NCBI GenBank assembly: GCA_958349325.1
Contig: CATWCP010000003.1
Location: 10,977-74,976, forward strand
Source of the DNA: an uncultured Collinsella sp.
GTDB taxonomy: Bacteria > Actinomycetota > Coriobacteriia > Coriobacteriales > Coriobacteriaceae
Reading direction: 5' to 3'
DNA: 64,000 nucleotides
The position numbers and the translations under genes were made by a program. The notes under the pieces were generated by a model. It saw only the letters and a list, made by a program, of their open reading frames with translations. It was not told where the DNA came from and searched no databases. This document shows, piece by piece, positions 25,571 to 37,454 of the stretch. Position 1 is the stretch's first letter. Every line of letters starts with the position of its first letter.

Positions 25571-25729
25571 GCCACAAAAACGGCCTATCTACTACGTTTA
25601 ACCCGCATGGGTCGACCATGCGGGTCTTTTTTAGAACCAGCAAGCCATCTACCTGCGGTTTTAATTTCGCGATGTTCCGTGTGCTCGAGGGTAGTCGGTA
25701 AAACGTAGTAGATAGGCCCATTTCGTGGC
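25571..25729. repeat. 160-bp long palindrome, family C, copy 2
   Basis: Arms GCCAC...CGGCCTATCTACTACG and the complement (25702-25729) enclose the same core as copy 1 at 25641-25675 (AAGCCATCTACCTGCGG then TTTTAATTTCGCGAT), at the same distance (70 versus 71 bases) from the left end. A second small hairpin, ACCCGCATGGGTCGACCATG, plus CGGGT and TTTTTT, lies within it. Confidence 0.8.
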
Positions 25730-25790
25730 AAGCGAGTCAACTCGGGGCACAGGGCAGCCAAAAGCCCCGTCCCAAATTGGCTGCTTTTGA

Positions 25791-25855
25791 GTTGCGGTGA
25801 TATACGGACTGTTTGAGGCTTCTGGCTTGTAAAACAGTCCGCATTTCACCGCAAC
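25791..25855. repeat. 65-bp palindromic repeat, family B, copy 2
   Basis: GTTGCGGTGATATACGGACT at one end; AGTCCGCATTTCACCGCAAC at the other. Before it, GCAGCCAA/TTGGCTGC (25754-25783) forms a separate hairpin. Confidence 0.88.
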
Positions 25856-25871
25856 TGATGAGGGGACGGGA

Positions 25872-27215
25872 TTAGCGCAGCAGGCCGGCTACTTCGCCGG
25901 CTAAGGTGATAGTGCCGGCTGCTACGAAGGACTCGCCCGCGGCATCGAAGGCAGCGAGGGCCTCGGACACACTCGGATATACGCCCGTGAGCTTATCGGC
26001 ATCAACGAGGACGGCGAGCTCCTCTGCCGGCAGGGCGCGGTCGGAATCGGTCTGGGTCACGACGACGCGGGGGAACGCCGGAACCAAAACGTCGACGATG
26101 CCCGCCACGTCCTTATCGGCCAGCGCGGCACACAGCAGCGTGGGGCGACTCTCCACGCACGGATCGATCTCGTCCAGCGCGTTTACAAAGTTCTCGCAGC
26201 TCTGGGGGTTATGACAGGCGTCAATCAGCTTGAGCGGATCGGTCCCCAGCACGTCAAAACGACCAGGTGTGGGGCAGCCCATAAGCGACGCATCGAGCTT
26301 GTCATGATCGAGCTCGTGACCCAGATACCCCTCGCACAGCATAATCGCGCACGCAGCATTCTGCGGCTGATAGGCCGGCTTAACCATGCTCGACGTATAG
26401 ATGGCACGCGGCGTGGTGCAGCTAAACTCAACCGCGTCGCCCACATGCGCCGGCACCTTAGTCGTGGCGTGGCTCACCACAAGCGGCACGACGCCGCACT
26501 CGCGACAACGAGCATCCATCACGCGTTGAACGCTCGCCTCGTGTGTGCCCTCGCCCAAAACAACCAAGCGCCCGGGTTTAATAACCGCAGCCTTCTCAGC
26601 CGCAATGGCCTCGAGCGTGTCGCCCAAAATACGTGTGTGATCGAGCCCAATGCCCGTAATGGCAACGGCGACGGGATCGGTCGCACTCGTGGCGTCCCAA
26701 CGCCCGCCCATGCCAACCTCGAGCACGGCAACATCCACCGCGGCCTCGGCAAACACCACAAGCGCTGCGGCCGTCAGCAGGTCAAACGGTGTGATGGAAT
26801 AGGCGCGCTCCCCCGCTGCCACACGACGGGCATTCACTCGATGCCCCGCCTCAACAGCGGCCGAAACGCCACGGGCAAACGCCTCATCGCTCACAACGCG
26901 CCCGTCAACCTCCATGCGCTCGGGATAGCGCACCAGCTGCGGCGACGTATACAGCGCGGTCTTGAGCCCCTCGCCGCGAAGAATAGCAGCCGAAAAACGC
27001 GTAGTCGAAGTCTTGCCATTGGTACCGGCAACCTGAATGCAATCGAAATACTCGTCCGGACGCCCCAACTCATCGAGCATATCGACAACCGTCTCGAGTA
27101 AAGGACCAGCATCCCCAGAAATCCGCCCCGTATCAGCAGCAAGCCCCACAGCCTCATCAAACGAAAGCAACTCAAACGAGAAAGGAACGACATACGACCC
27201 AGAACGCTTAGCCAT
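25872..27215 (-). CDS. folC: Bifunctional folylpolyglutamate/dihydrofolate synthase
   Basis: 447 residues, Mur-ligase fold. The P-loop is VAGTNGKTSTTRFSAAILRG near residue 65, then YTSPQLVRYPERMEVDGRVV, typical of FolC. VAVLEVGMGGRWDATSATDP and ITGIGLDHTRILGDTLEAIA carry the metal and ATP residues. The C-terminal domain has VLGTDPLKLIDACHNPQSCE. It adds glutamate to folates in the cytoplasm and perhaps makes dihydrofolate. ATG 27215 (MAKRSGSYVVPF) was chosen over an upstream start because family similarity begins here. It faces the M24 peptidase gene across repeats of families B and C, and is upstream of no minus-strand partner. Confidence 0.94.
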   Translation of the reverse strand: MAKRSGSYVVPFSFELLSFDEAVGLAADTGRISGDAGPLLETVVDMLDELGRPDEYFDCIQVAGTNGKTSTTRFSAAILRGEGLKTALYTSPQLVRYPERMEVDGRVVSDEAFARGVSAAVEAGHRVNARRVAAGERAYSITPFDLLTAAALVVFAEAAVDVAVLEVGMGGRWDATSATDPVAVAITGIGLDHTRILGDTLEAIAAEKAAVIKPGRLVVLGEGTHEASVQRVMDARCRECGVVPLVVSHATTKVPAHVGDAVEFSCTTPRAIYTSSMVKPAYQPQNAACAIMLCEGYLGHELDHDKLDASLMGCPTPGRFDVLGTDPLKLIDACHNPQSCENFVNALDEIDPCVESRPTLLCAALADKDVAGIVDVLVPAFPRVVVTQTDSDRALPAEELAVLVDADKLTGVYPSVSEALAAFDAAGESFVAAGTITLAGEVAGLLR

Positions 27216-27371
27216 AACCCAAAGTCCCCCATAACAGAAAAAGAGACCCACCAAAAAGAATGAGCCCCTCGCGTTGACAATATCAGCCTTTATCCGCTTG
27301 CAGCGAGATCAAGGCCACAACCAAGTGGCCCCAACCTACCAGTTGTAAACAACCACGTAAGCGAACTAGGA

Positions 27372-27480
27372 GCGGCCCGACGCTTTGCTCGCCGCAAGTT
27401 CCGCACGCAAAGGACAGCACTTAATGTGCTGTCCGTCTTGCGCAGGACTGTCCGCAGCGGAGAGCAAAGCGTCGGGCCGC
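27372..27480. repeat. 109-bp double palindrome, family D, copy 1
   Basis: A perfect 19-bp outer stem (GCGGCCCGACGCTTTGCTC at 27372-27390 and its complement at 27462-27480) encloses a central 23-base palindrome (27412-27434, GGACAGCACTTAATGTGCTG plus TCC). It lies between valS (ends 27496) and folC and may end valS transcription. Confidence 0.82.
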
Positions 27481-27495
27481 GTCCCCCAGTACCGC

Positions 27496-30192
<2,697 letters not shown>

Positions 30193-30212
30193 ATATCTCT
30201 CCCTTGCCCGTC

Positions 30213-30325
30213 GGCGTGTCCGCCTGCTTGGTTTTCGCTCGGTCAGGTCCTGGCTCGCACGAAGAGCACATTTAGTGCTCTTCGGCTCGTGCGGAATCTA
30301 CGAAAACCAAGCAGGCGGACACGCC
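30213..30325. repeat. 113-bp double palindrome, family D, copy 2
   Basis: A perfect 25-bp outer stem (30213-30237 beginning GGCGTGTCCGCCTGCTTGG, with 30301-30325) surrounds a central palindrome GAAGAGCACATTTAGTGCTC plus TTC (30261-30283). It stands 21 bases upstream of the valS start, so if transcribed it would be a 5' leader structure. Confidence 0.85.
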
Positions 30326-30391
30326 TTAGGTATCGATTACTTCAGTCTAAAGGTACTAACTTGACAATCTCACAGAATAGCACAGGCATAC

Positions 30392-30490
30392 CTGCCGAAA
30401 AGGGACAGGTTTATTTTGGTAGGTTTTATCAGGGGAAACGACATTTGCCCATATAAAACCGACCAAAATAAACCTGTCCCTAAATGGCAG
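30392..30490. repeat. 99-bp long palindrome between clpX and valS
   Basis: AGGGACAGGTTTATTTTGGT and its complement (ending 30481) form a 20-bp stem, extended inward by GGTTTTAT/ATAAAACC and outward by CTGCC/GGCAG. It follows clpX by 40 bases and may terminate it; the sequence differs from family D copies. Confidence 0.82.
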
Positions 30491-30529
30491 GTCCCGTGGA
30501 GGTTGCCACGGGATCTGGATTCAAGCTAT

Positions 30530-31936
30530 TTACCCGTAGATGCGCTGGGGCTGTTCTTCGCCCTTTACGGAGGCTTCGGTCACGATGACCTTGGAAACGC
30601 CCTCCTCGCTGGGGAGATCGAACATCGTCTGCTGCAGCACGTCCTCGCAGATGGAACGCAGGCCGCGGGCGCCGGTCTTGCGGGCAAGCGCCATGCGGGC
30701 GATCTCGTGCAGGGCGGCGTCCTCAAACTCAAGCTCAACGTCCTCGAGCTGGAACATCTTGCGGTACTGACGCACCACGGCGTTCTTGGGCTCGATCAGG
30801 ATCGACACCAAGTCGTCCTCGTCGAGCGCCTGCGTCTGGGTGACGACGGGCGTACGTCCCACAAACTCGGGGATCATGCCAAAGGCGTTGAGGTCCTGCG
30901 GGAGCACCTGGCGCAGCAGGTCGTTCTCGTCGACCGAGGTGGGGCCGGCGATCTCAGAGTTAAAGCCCACACCCTTGTTGCCCACGCGATCGGCGATGAT
31001 CTTGTCCAGACCCACAAAGGCACCACCGCAGATGAACAGGATGTTGGTCGTGTCGATCTGTAGCAGCTCCTGCTGGGGATGTTTGCGACCGCCGGTGGGC
31101 GGAACGCTTGCCACCGTGCCCTCAAGAATCTTAAGCAGCGCCTGCTGAACGCCCTCGCCCGAAACATCGCGGGTAATGGAGAGGTTCTCGGCCTTGCGGG
31201 CGATCTTGTCGATCTCGTCCACGTAGATAATGCCAACCTGTGCGCGCTCAATGTCGCCATCGGCAGCATTGATGAGCTTGAGCAAGATGTTCTCCACGTC
31301 CTCGCCCACATAGCCGGCCTCGGTGAGCGCGGTGGCATCGGCGATGGCAAACGGCACCTCGAGGATGCGCGCGAGCGTCTGAGCCAACAGGGTCTTGCCG
31401 GTACCGGTGGGACCGAGCAGCAGGATGTTGGACTTGGCGAGCTCTACCTCGTCCATATCGTCGTCGAACTGCGAGCCCATGCCGTCGTCAAAGGCAGACA
31501 CCGCGGCGCCGCCCTCGATCACGCGGCGATAGTGGTTGTACACGGCCACCGACATAGCGCGCTTGGCGTCCTCCTGACCCATAACATAGGCCGAAAGCTC
31601 GTCATAGATCTCGTGCGGCGTCGGCACGTGCGTGATGACCTGGCGGTCGTCCTCGAGCTCAAAGCCCTCGGTCTCGGGGTCCACGGCGGGCTGGGATGCA
31701 GCCTGGCCGCGGTCGTTGAGGAAGCCCGGCAGCTTGCCGTTGCGGGCAGCGTCCATAAAGTCCGAAGCCAGCGACTCCTCCAGAATCTCGGAACAGGCGG
31801 CGACGCACTCGTCACAGATAAAGATGTTGGTCGGGCCCTTTACGAGGCGACGAACCTGGCCCTGCTCTTTTCCGCAGAAGGAGCAGCGGATGGGGTTGCC
31901 GTTCTCGTCAAAGTTGTCCTGCATGTTTCCTGCCAT
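30530..31936 (-). CDS. clpX: ATP-dependent protease ATPase subunit ClpX
   Basis: 468 residues. The N-terminal zinc domain [15 protein letters not shown]...CDEC binds substrates; Walker A is [18 protein letters not shown] near 150, Walker [13 protein letters not shown] near 215. Longer than E. coli ClpX (424), mainly through an insertion around residues 55-90 and in the C-terminal tail. It unfolds tagged proteins and feeds them to ClpP. Start 31936 gives [14 protein letters not shown] and begins one base after the clpP stop, with AAGGAT inside clpP; an ATG four codons later is possible. The order tig-clpP-clpX is a single operon. Confidence 0.96.
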   Translation of the reverse strand: MAGNMQDNFDENGNPIRCSFCGKEQGQVRRLVKGPTNIFICDECVAACSEILEESLASDFMDAARNGKLPGFLNDRGQAASQPAVDPETEGFELEDDRQVITHVPTPHEIYDELSAYVMGQEDAKRAMSVAVYNHYRRVIEGGAAVSAFDDGMGSQFDDDMDEVELAKSNILLLGPTGTGKTLLAQTLARILEVPFAIADATALTEAGYVGEDVENILLKLINAADGDIERAQVGIIYVDEIDKIARKAENLSITRDVSGEGVQQALLKILEGTVASVPPTGGRKHPQQELLQIDTTNILFICGGAFVGLDKIIADRVGNKGVGFNSEIAGPTSVDENDLLRQVLPQDLNAFGMIPEFVGRTPVVTQTQALDEDDLVSILIEPKNAVVRQYRKMFQLEDVELEFEDAALHEIARMALARKTGARGLRSICEDVLQQTMFDLPSEEGVSKVIVTEASVKGEEQPQRIYG

Positions 31937-31937
31937 C

Positions 31938-32558
31938 CTAGGCATCCTTCGCGGCGAGATCGCGCGAGGTGACAATACGGTCGATCAGACCGTAGTCGAG
32001 GGCTTCGGCAGCGGTCAAGTAGTTATCACGCTCGGTGTCGGCCTGGACCTTCTCGATGGGCTGGCCCGAGGCGTCGGACAGGATCTGGTTGAGCTCGCGG
32101 CGAGTCTTCTTGATCTCCTCGGCAACGATCTCAATCTCGGTCTGCTGACCCTGGGCACCGCCGCTGGGCTGGTGAATCATGACCTTGGAGTGCGGCAGGC
32201 AGAAGCGCTTGCCCTTGGCGCCGGCCGAAAGCAGCACGGCGGCCATGGACGCGGCCATACCGACGCAGATGGTGGAGACCTGCGGCTTAATGAAGTTCAT
32301 GGTGTCCAGAATCGCCAGGCCGGAGTAGACCTCGCCGCCGGGCGAATTAATGTAGAGCGAGATATCCTTCTCGGCATCCTGGCTCTCAAGATGCAGCAGC
32401 TGGGCAACGACCAGGTTGGCGCTGACGGAGTTGATCTCCTCGCCCAAGAAGATGATGCGGTCGTTGAGCAGGCGCGAATAGATATCGTAGCTGCGCTCGC
32501 CGCGCGGCGTCTGCTCGATAACGTATGGCACGAGGGCGGAATCGAACTTAGCGATCAT
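31938..32558 (-). CDS. clpP: ATP-dependent Clp protease proteolytic subunit
   Basis: 206 residues. Catalytic Ser in [17 protein letters not shown] (near 100), His in [14 protein letters not shown] (near 125), Asp in the following helix region. It forms the double-heptamer chamber with ClpX. Three ATGs are in tandem at the start; 32558 ([16 protein letters not shown]) has GGAG six bases before it, 32564 and 32570 are alternatives. It lies between tig and clpX in the same direction. Confidence 0.96.
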   Translation of the reverse strand: MIAKFDSALVPYVIEQTPRGERSYDIYSRLLNDRIIFLGEEINSVSANLVVAQLLHLESQDAEKDISLYINSPGGEVYSGLAILDTMNFIKPQVSTICVGMAASMAAVLLSAGAKGKRFCLPHSKVMIHQPSGGAQGQQTEIEIVAEEIKKTRRELNQILSDASGQPIEKVQADTERDNYLTAAEALDYGLIDRIVTSRDLAAKDA

Positions 32559-32604
32559 ACGCATCTCCATTTCTCTCTTGCGGACCAAATTGGTTCTAGA
32601 TAAA

Positions 32605-32645
32605 CGTACGGTGCCCGCATGCTATGCATTGGCTGGCACCGTACG
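32605..32645 (-). terminator. Hairpin between tig and clpP
   Basis: CGTACGGTGCC (32605-32615) pairs perfectly with GGCACCGTACG (32635-32645). Located after tig and before clpP, without a T-run, it may attenuate read-through or mark an RNA processing site. Confidence 0.6.
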
Positions 32646-32721
32646 AAGCAACCGGATAACCGGTGTATAACTTTACCCCATCACGGGCGCACGCATGCGC
32701 TCGCGGGCAAGGTGGTGAGAA

Positions 32722-34020
32722 TTACTCGGCGTCCTTGGCGGTCTCGTCGACCTCGGTCACCTTGGCGTTCTCGACCAGGTGGTCGACGGCCTTGGAGCGA
32801 CGGATGGACTCGCGGACGGCAGGCATGCGGCCATCGGCGATGAACTCGGCCTTGGAAGCCTCGACGTCCTTGACGCCGGCCTTCTCGAACTCGGCGTTGA
32901 TGTCGTCCTCGGTAACCTCAATCTTGAGCTCACGGGCGAGGGCGTCCAGAGCCAGGGACTCACGGGCAACGTCGTTGGCCTGCTTGTGCAGGTCGCCGAT
33001 GAACTGCTCCATGGTCAGACCGGAAGCGGGCAGCCAGGTGTCCAGAGTCATGCCGCGGGCAGCAAGATTGGACAGGAAGTTCTGGCCAAGCTCCTCAAAG
33101 ACGGACTGCTCGTAGTCGGCGTCCATCTCGTCGAGCTGCAGACGCTCGGCGAGAGCGGAGACGCAACGGTTCTCCTTCTCGGCCGGGAGGCGGGAAGCCT
33201 TGTCCTGCTCGATCTCGATCTTGATGGCGTCGCGCATAGCGTCGATGCTGTCAAAGCCAAAGTCGGACTTGACGAGCTCGTCGGTGAGCTCGGGGGTGTT
33301 GCGGACCTTGATGCCCTTGACGGTGACCTCGACGGTGTGAGTCTCGGCCTCCTCGCCCTCCTCGACCTCGTCGGTCCAGGTGACGGTCTTGACGTCGTCG
33401 ACGTTAGCGCCGATCAGGGCCTCGTTGAACTCCTTGGGGTTGCTGTCGCTACCGGCGATGAGCATGCGGCCCTCGGCGGCGAAGTTGTCGGCGTTCTCGA
33501 CGGCCTTGAGGTCGACGGTCACATAGTCGTCAGCCTCGACGGCGCGACCCTCGACGTCCTCGAAGGTGGCACGGTAGTTGAGAAGCATCTCGACCTGGTT
33601 GTTGATCTCGGACTCGGTGACCTCCGCGGGAGGCATCTCGATCTCGACGGCATCGAAGGAGGAGAGCTCGGCAGCAGGACGCAGGGAGAACTCGACGGTG
33701 TAGGTGTAGTCCTCGTGATCCTTGGCGAGGTCGAGCTCCTTGTAGTCACCGTTCTTGGTGGGAACGATGTCCAGCTCGTTGAGGACGGCAGGCTCGTTGG
33801 CGGCGATCAGGTCGTTGGTGGCCTGAGCAAGGGTAGCCTCGGCACCAAGAGCGGAGTCGATGACCGGACGGGGGGCCTTGCCGGCACGGAAGCCCGGGAA
33901 GCGGTACTTCTTGGCGGTGTCCTTGTAGGCCTTCTTGATCGCGGCGTCGACGTCGGCGGCCGGGATGGTGACCGTAGCGGTGAGCTTGGCGTCCTTGACG
34001 TCAGAAGCGGTGATGTTCAA
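32722..34020 (-). CDS. tig: Trigger factor
   Basis: 432 residues from a TTG start at 34020. The ribosome-binding signature is RFPGFRAGKAPRPVID (near 50), followed by the PPIase domain (VEGRAVEADDYVTVDLKAVE) and a helical C-terminal chaperone domain ending in an acidic tail. It binds nascent chains at the ribosome exit. A longer frame begins with ATG 34035, but its second and third codons are AGGAGG, the ribosome site itself, six bases ahead of TTG; GTG 34023 is a second alternative. It is first in the tig-clpP-clpX operon. Confidence 0.92.
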   Translation of the reverse strand: MNITASDVKDAKLTATVTIPAADVDAAIKKAYKDTAKKYRFPGFRAGKAPRPVIDSALGAEATLAQATNDLIAANEPAVLNELDIVPTKNGDYKELDLAKDHEDYTYTVEFSLRPAAELSSFDAVEIEMPPAEVTESEINNQVEMLLNYRATFEDVEGRAVEADDYVTVDLKAVENADNFAAEGRMLIAGSDSNPKEFNEALIGANVDDVKTVTWTDEVEEGEEAETHTVEVTVKGIKVRNTPELTDELVKSDFGFDSIDAMRDAIKIEIEQDKASRLPAEKENRCVSALAERLQLDEMDADYEQSVFEELGQNFLSNLAARGMTLDTWLPASGLTMEQFIGDLHKQANDVARESLALDALARELKIEVTEDDINAEFEKAGVKDVEASKAEFIADGRMPAVRESIRRSKAVDHLVENAKVTEVDETAKDAE

Positions 34021-34111
34021 CACGTTCCTCCTCATACTGCCCAGCTTATCTGAGGTGCTGGTACCTTTATGCAACAAAGTGTCGCGACGGCCAGGGCCGA
34101 CGCAGGTGCGA

Positions 34112-34195
34112 TGGTGCGGGCGAAAGGACTCGAACCTTCACGGGAATCCCACCAGAACCTAAATCTGGCGCGTCTACCAATTCCGCCACGCCCGC
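34112..34195 (-). tRNA. tRNA-Leu (UAG)
   Basis: 84 bases including an encoded CCA. The acceptor arms are GCGGGCG and CGCCCGC, the D-arm GTGGCGGAATTGGTAGACGC, and the anticodon loop TTTAGGT in the stem CCAGA/TCTGG gives UAG (codon CUA, leucine). A long variable arm (GGGATTCCCG) and the T-loop TTCGAGT are class II features of Leu tRNA. Confidence 0.96.
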
Positions 34196-34309
34196 ATGAG
34201 CGCACAGACTAGGAATGATAGCAGATACGAGCGGCAAGCGCACGCACACGTTTTACAGGCTCACGACCTCACCACGAGTACGCATCGGATCCCCCGCCGC
34301 CCCATCGAA

Positions 34310-34374
34310 GTTGCGGTGGAATAGGGACTGTTTGGGGCTCCAGTCCTCCAAAACAGTCCCTATTCCACCGCAAC
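34310..34374. repeat. 65-bp palindromic repeat, family B, copy 3
   Basis: GTTGCGGTGGAATAGGGACT at one end and AGTCCCTATTCCACCGCAAC at the other, next to tRNA-Leu. The outer 20 bases pair perfectly. Confidence 0.88.
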
Positions 34375-34622
34375 TTCGGCGGGACTCGGCAGCCTGGCGA
34401 TGCTGGCCATGCGCCGGAAAGCGTGTCCCGGTTTGGGGCCTCGGAATGGGATGTAATTTCCGCTATAGCCATCAACCGGAAACTGCAACCCGTTTTGAGC
34501 CCCTATTTCGAGATGCACTTTCCGCCGAGGGCCTCAAACGGAAACTGCAGCCCACAATTCGGTCGAAAAGTGGGCTGCAGTTTCCCAAGGCTAGGCAAAG
34601 AGCGGCGGATGCGTCGCCTCGC
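34375..34622. other. Spacer with hairpin next to the molybdenum hydroxylase gene
   Basis: GGAAACTGCAGCCCA (34540-34554) pairs perfectly with TGGGCTGCAGTTTCC (34571-34585). A degenerate copy of the left arm (CCGGAAACTGCAACCCG) lies at 34478-34494, suggesting a partly decayed longer palindrome. No gene is supported. Confidence 0.6.
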
Positions 34623-37454
34623 CTACTCCCCCAGCAGGGCCTTCTCGGGCGTGATCGGAAGCGAGCGGACCTGGTGTCCGGTGGCGTGCGCCACTGCCGA
34701 GGCCACGGCGGCGAGCGGCGTGTTGATGACGACCTCGCCGATCGACTTGGCACCAAACGGGCCCGTCGGCTCGTAGCTCGGCTCAAAGGCCACGCGAATG
34801 CTGCCGATATCCAGGCGCGTGGGTAGCTTGTAGCTCATAAAGTTGCCGGTGCGCAGGCGACCGCGGTCGTCGTGCTCGACGATCTCGTAGAGCGCGTGAC
34901 CGATGCCTTGAGCAATGCCGCCCTCGGCCTGGACGCGCGCGAGCGCCTCGTTAATCACGGTGCCGCAATCGACGGCCGCCGCGTAGTCCACCACGGTCAC
35001 CTTGCCAGTGGCCTTGTCGACCTCGACCTCGGCAATGCCAGCCATAAACGGCGGGGGCGAAACGGGCAGGCAGGCAGAGGCGTGCGAGGTCAGCGCATCG
35101 CCACCCGCGATGTTCTTGACACACAGGTTGGCAAAGTCGCGCAGCGTAAGGTAGCGACCGCGCTCGCGAGCGGCGCGCTCGTCGGACAGGCGCACATACT
35201 GGCCGTCGAAGACCACGTCAGCGGCGTCAACGTCCCACATCTGGGCGGCCTTGGCGCAAATCTTCTCGCGCAGCTCGGTCGCGGCGTTCTTGGCGGCAAG
35301 GCCCGTCACGTACGTACCCGAGCTCGCGTACGAGCCGGCGTCGAACGGCGACACATCGGTGTCTACGCCGCGCACCACAATCTGCGAGCTCTCCACGCCC
35401 AGCTCCTCGGCAGCAATCTGCGCCAGAATCGTATCGACACCCATGCCGTTATCGGTAGCGCCGGTGCCGATGGTAATGAAGCCGTCCTCTTCCAGGCGCA
35501 TGTCGATGCCGGCGATGTCCACGTTGGAGATACCCGAGCCCTGCATGGTAAGCGCGCAGCCCAGGGCGCGCACGCGGTCGCCCAGGTCCACGGCCAGCGG
35601 CTTGTTGCGCCAGCCGATCATGTCCATCGCGCGCAGCAGGCAGCGGTCGAGCGCGCAGGCGTTGAGCTTCTCGTTGTAGTACTGCGGCATGACCTCGCCC
35701 TCGCGCACAATGTTCTTAAGGCGCAGGTCGGCGGGATCCATGTGCAGCATGTCGGCGAGCTCGTTGACGGCGCTCTCCACGGCAAACTGGCCCTGGGTGG
35801 CACCGTAACCGCGATACGCGCCGCCGCGGTTGGTATTGGTGTAGACGGCGTCCCAGCTAAAGCGGCTCGCCTTCACGTGGTTGTAGATGGGCAGGCTCTT
35901 GTGGCCCGAGAGGCCGATCGTCGTGGTGGCGTGCTCGCCATAGGCGCCGGCGTTGGACAGCGTATGCAGATCGATGGCCGTGATAGTGCCGTCGTTCATG
36001 GCGCCCAGCTTAACGGTCATCTGCATCTGGTGACGCGAGTTGCCCGCGGTGATGGTCTCCTCGCGCGTGTAGCAGCAGTAGCTCGGACGGCCGGTCTGCT
36101 GCGTCACAAACGCCACGAAGATCTCGCAGCAGCCCGTCTGCTTGGAACCAAAGCCGCCACCGATGCGCGGCTTAATGACCTGCACCTGCGACTGCGGGAT
36201 ATCGAGCGACTGCGCGACCATGCGGCGCACGTGGAAGGGCACCTGCGTGGAGGTGGTCACCGAGATACGCCCGAACGCGTCGGTCGTCGCGAAGGCGCGG
36301 AAGGTTTCCATGGGCGCGGTCTGCGTGGCCTGGCTGGTGTAGGTGCGCTCAAAGACGATGTCACTCTGGGCGAATGCCTCGTCGAGGTTGCCAAAATCGC
36401 TGGTACCGCTGCACACCAGGTTGCGGGGCACGTCGCCGCCCTGCGGGAACATAAAGGTCACGTCGCCCTCTGGGTGAACCACGATGTCGTTATCGAGTGC
36501 CTTGGTAAAGTCGAGCAGCGGCTCAAGCACCTCATAGTCGACCTTAATGAGTTTGAGCGCCTTGTCGGCAGCCTCCTCAGTCTCGGCGGCGACGATCGCC
36601 ACCTCCTCGTTTTGGTAACGGACGAGGTTCTCGAGAATCAGGCGGTCGTAGGGACTCGGCTGCGGATAGCTCTGGCCGGCGATGGTAAAGCGGCGCTTGG
36701 GCACGTCCTCGTAGGTGTAGACGCCCACGACGCCGGGCACCTTCAGGGCGCGCGACGTATCGATGGAGCGGATCTTGGCGCGGGCATACGGGCTGCGCTT
36801 GAGCTTGACGATCAGGGCGCCGGCGGGCACCAAGTCGCCCGTGTAGACGGGACGCCCCTCGAGCAGGGCCTTCGAGTCCTTCTTGGGCTGCTTGTGAGTG
36901 ATCTGCTTGTAGGAGACACCGTCGCAGCTGGTGTCGTTGACCGGCAGCTCGGGCATCTCGAAGCCCACCTGCACGCCGAACTCGTTGAGGAAGCGCACGA
37001 TGGCGCGCAGCTGGCTCTCGTAGCCGCTGCAACGGCAGAGGTTGCCGGCAAGCTGGCGCGAGAGCTCCTCGCGCGTGGCGACGAGGCTCGGGTCCTCCTT
37101 GGCGGCGCGGGCAAGCGCCAGCACGTTCATAATGAGGCCGGGGGCGCAAAAACCGCACTGCTCGGCGCCTTCGGCAGCCATCGCACGGGCCAGCGCCTCA
37201 GACTCGGCTTTGAGGCCCTCGAGCGTGGTGATGGTGTGGCCCTCGACGCGAGCGGCGGGAACCGAGCAGCTCAGCACCGGGTCGCCGTCGAGCCACACCG
37301 TGCACAGGCCGCAGTTGGTGGTCTCACAGGCGCAGCGCACCGACGCACAACCCTGCTCGCGCAGCAACGCGAAGAGCATGGTATCGGGGGCAATCTGAAC
37401 CTTGACCTTGCGGCCGTTGAGCGTAAAGGAAAGATCGATGAGTTTGGCAGCCAT
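34623..37454 (-). CDS. Molybdenum hydroxylase, fused [2Fe-2S] and molybdopterin domains (XdhD-like)
   Basis: 943 residues. The N-terminal ferredoxin domain carries CASVRCACETTNCGLC and, further on, CGFCAPG and LCRCSGY for two [2Fe-2S] clusters (residues 1-160). The molybdenum domain follows: IGGGFGSKQTGCCEIFVAFV, GAYRGYGATQGQFAVESAVN, and a late EGGIAQGIGHALYE with the catalytic Glu region. The fused layout and a separate FAD subunit match E. coli XdhD/YgfM, a group thought to depend on a selenium ligand at the molybdenum centre. The nearby sel genes, MobA and a Se/S-carrier-like protein fit that. The substrate (xanthine or another purine) is not determinable. It overlaps the FAD-subunit gene by one base. 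Confidence 0.88.
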   Translation of the reverse strand: MAAKLIDLSFTLNGRKVKVQIAPDTMLFALLREQGCASVRCACETTNCGLCTVWLDGDPVLSCSVPAARVEGHTITTLEGLKAESEALARAMAAEGAEQCGFCAPGLIMNVLALARAAKEDPSLVATREELSRQLAGNLCRCSGYESQLRAIVRFLNEFGVQVGFEMPELPVNDTSCDGVSYKQITHKQPKKDSKALLEGRPVYTGDLVPAGALIVKLKRSPYARAKIRSIDTSRALKVPGVVGVYTYEDVPKRRFTIAGQSYPQPSPYDRLILENLVRYQNEEVAIVAAETEEAADKALKLIKVDYEVLEPLLDFTKALDNDIVVHPEGDVTFMFPQGGDVPRNLVCSGTSDFGNLDEAFAQSDIVFERTYTSQATQTAPMETFRAFATTDAFGRISVTTSTQVPFHVRRMVAQSLDIPQSQVQVIKPRIGGGFGSKQTGCCEIFVAFVTQQTGRPSYCCYTREETITAGNSRHQMQMTVKLGAMNDGTITAIDLHTLSNAGAYGEHATTTIGLSGHKSLPIYNHVKASRFSWDAVYTNTNRGGAYRGYGATQGQFAVESAVNELADMLHMDPADLRLKNIVREGEVMPQYYNEKLNACALDRCLLRAMDMIGWRNKPLAVDLGDRVRALGCALTMQGSGISNVDIAGIDMRLEEDGFITIGTGATDNGMGVDTILAQIAAEELGVESSQIVVRGVDTDVSPFDAGSYASSGTYVTGLAAKNAATELREKICAKAAQMWDVDAADVVFDGQYVRLSDERAARERGRYLTLRDFANLCVKNIAGGDALTSHASACLPVSPPPFMAGIAEVEVDKATGKVTVVDYAAAVDCGTVINEALARVQAEGGIAQGIGHALYEIVEHDDRGRLRTGNFMSYKLPTRLDIGSIRVAFEPSYEPTGPFGAKSIGEVVINTPLAAVASAVAHATGHQVRSLPITPEKALLGE

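Noticed and set aside
30193..30529. T-box leader for valS, and likewise for thrS at 16178-16300
   Set aside because: No T-box consensus (AGGGTGGNACCGCG-like) or specifier loop could be found; the valS leader holds a palindrome instead.
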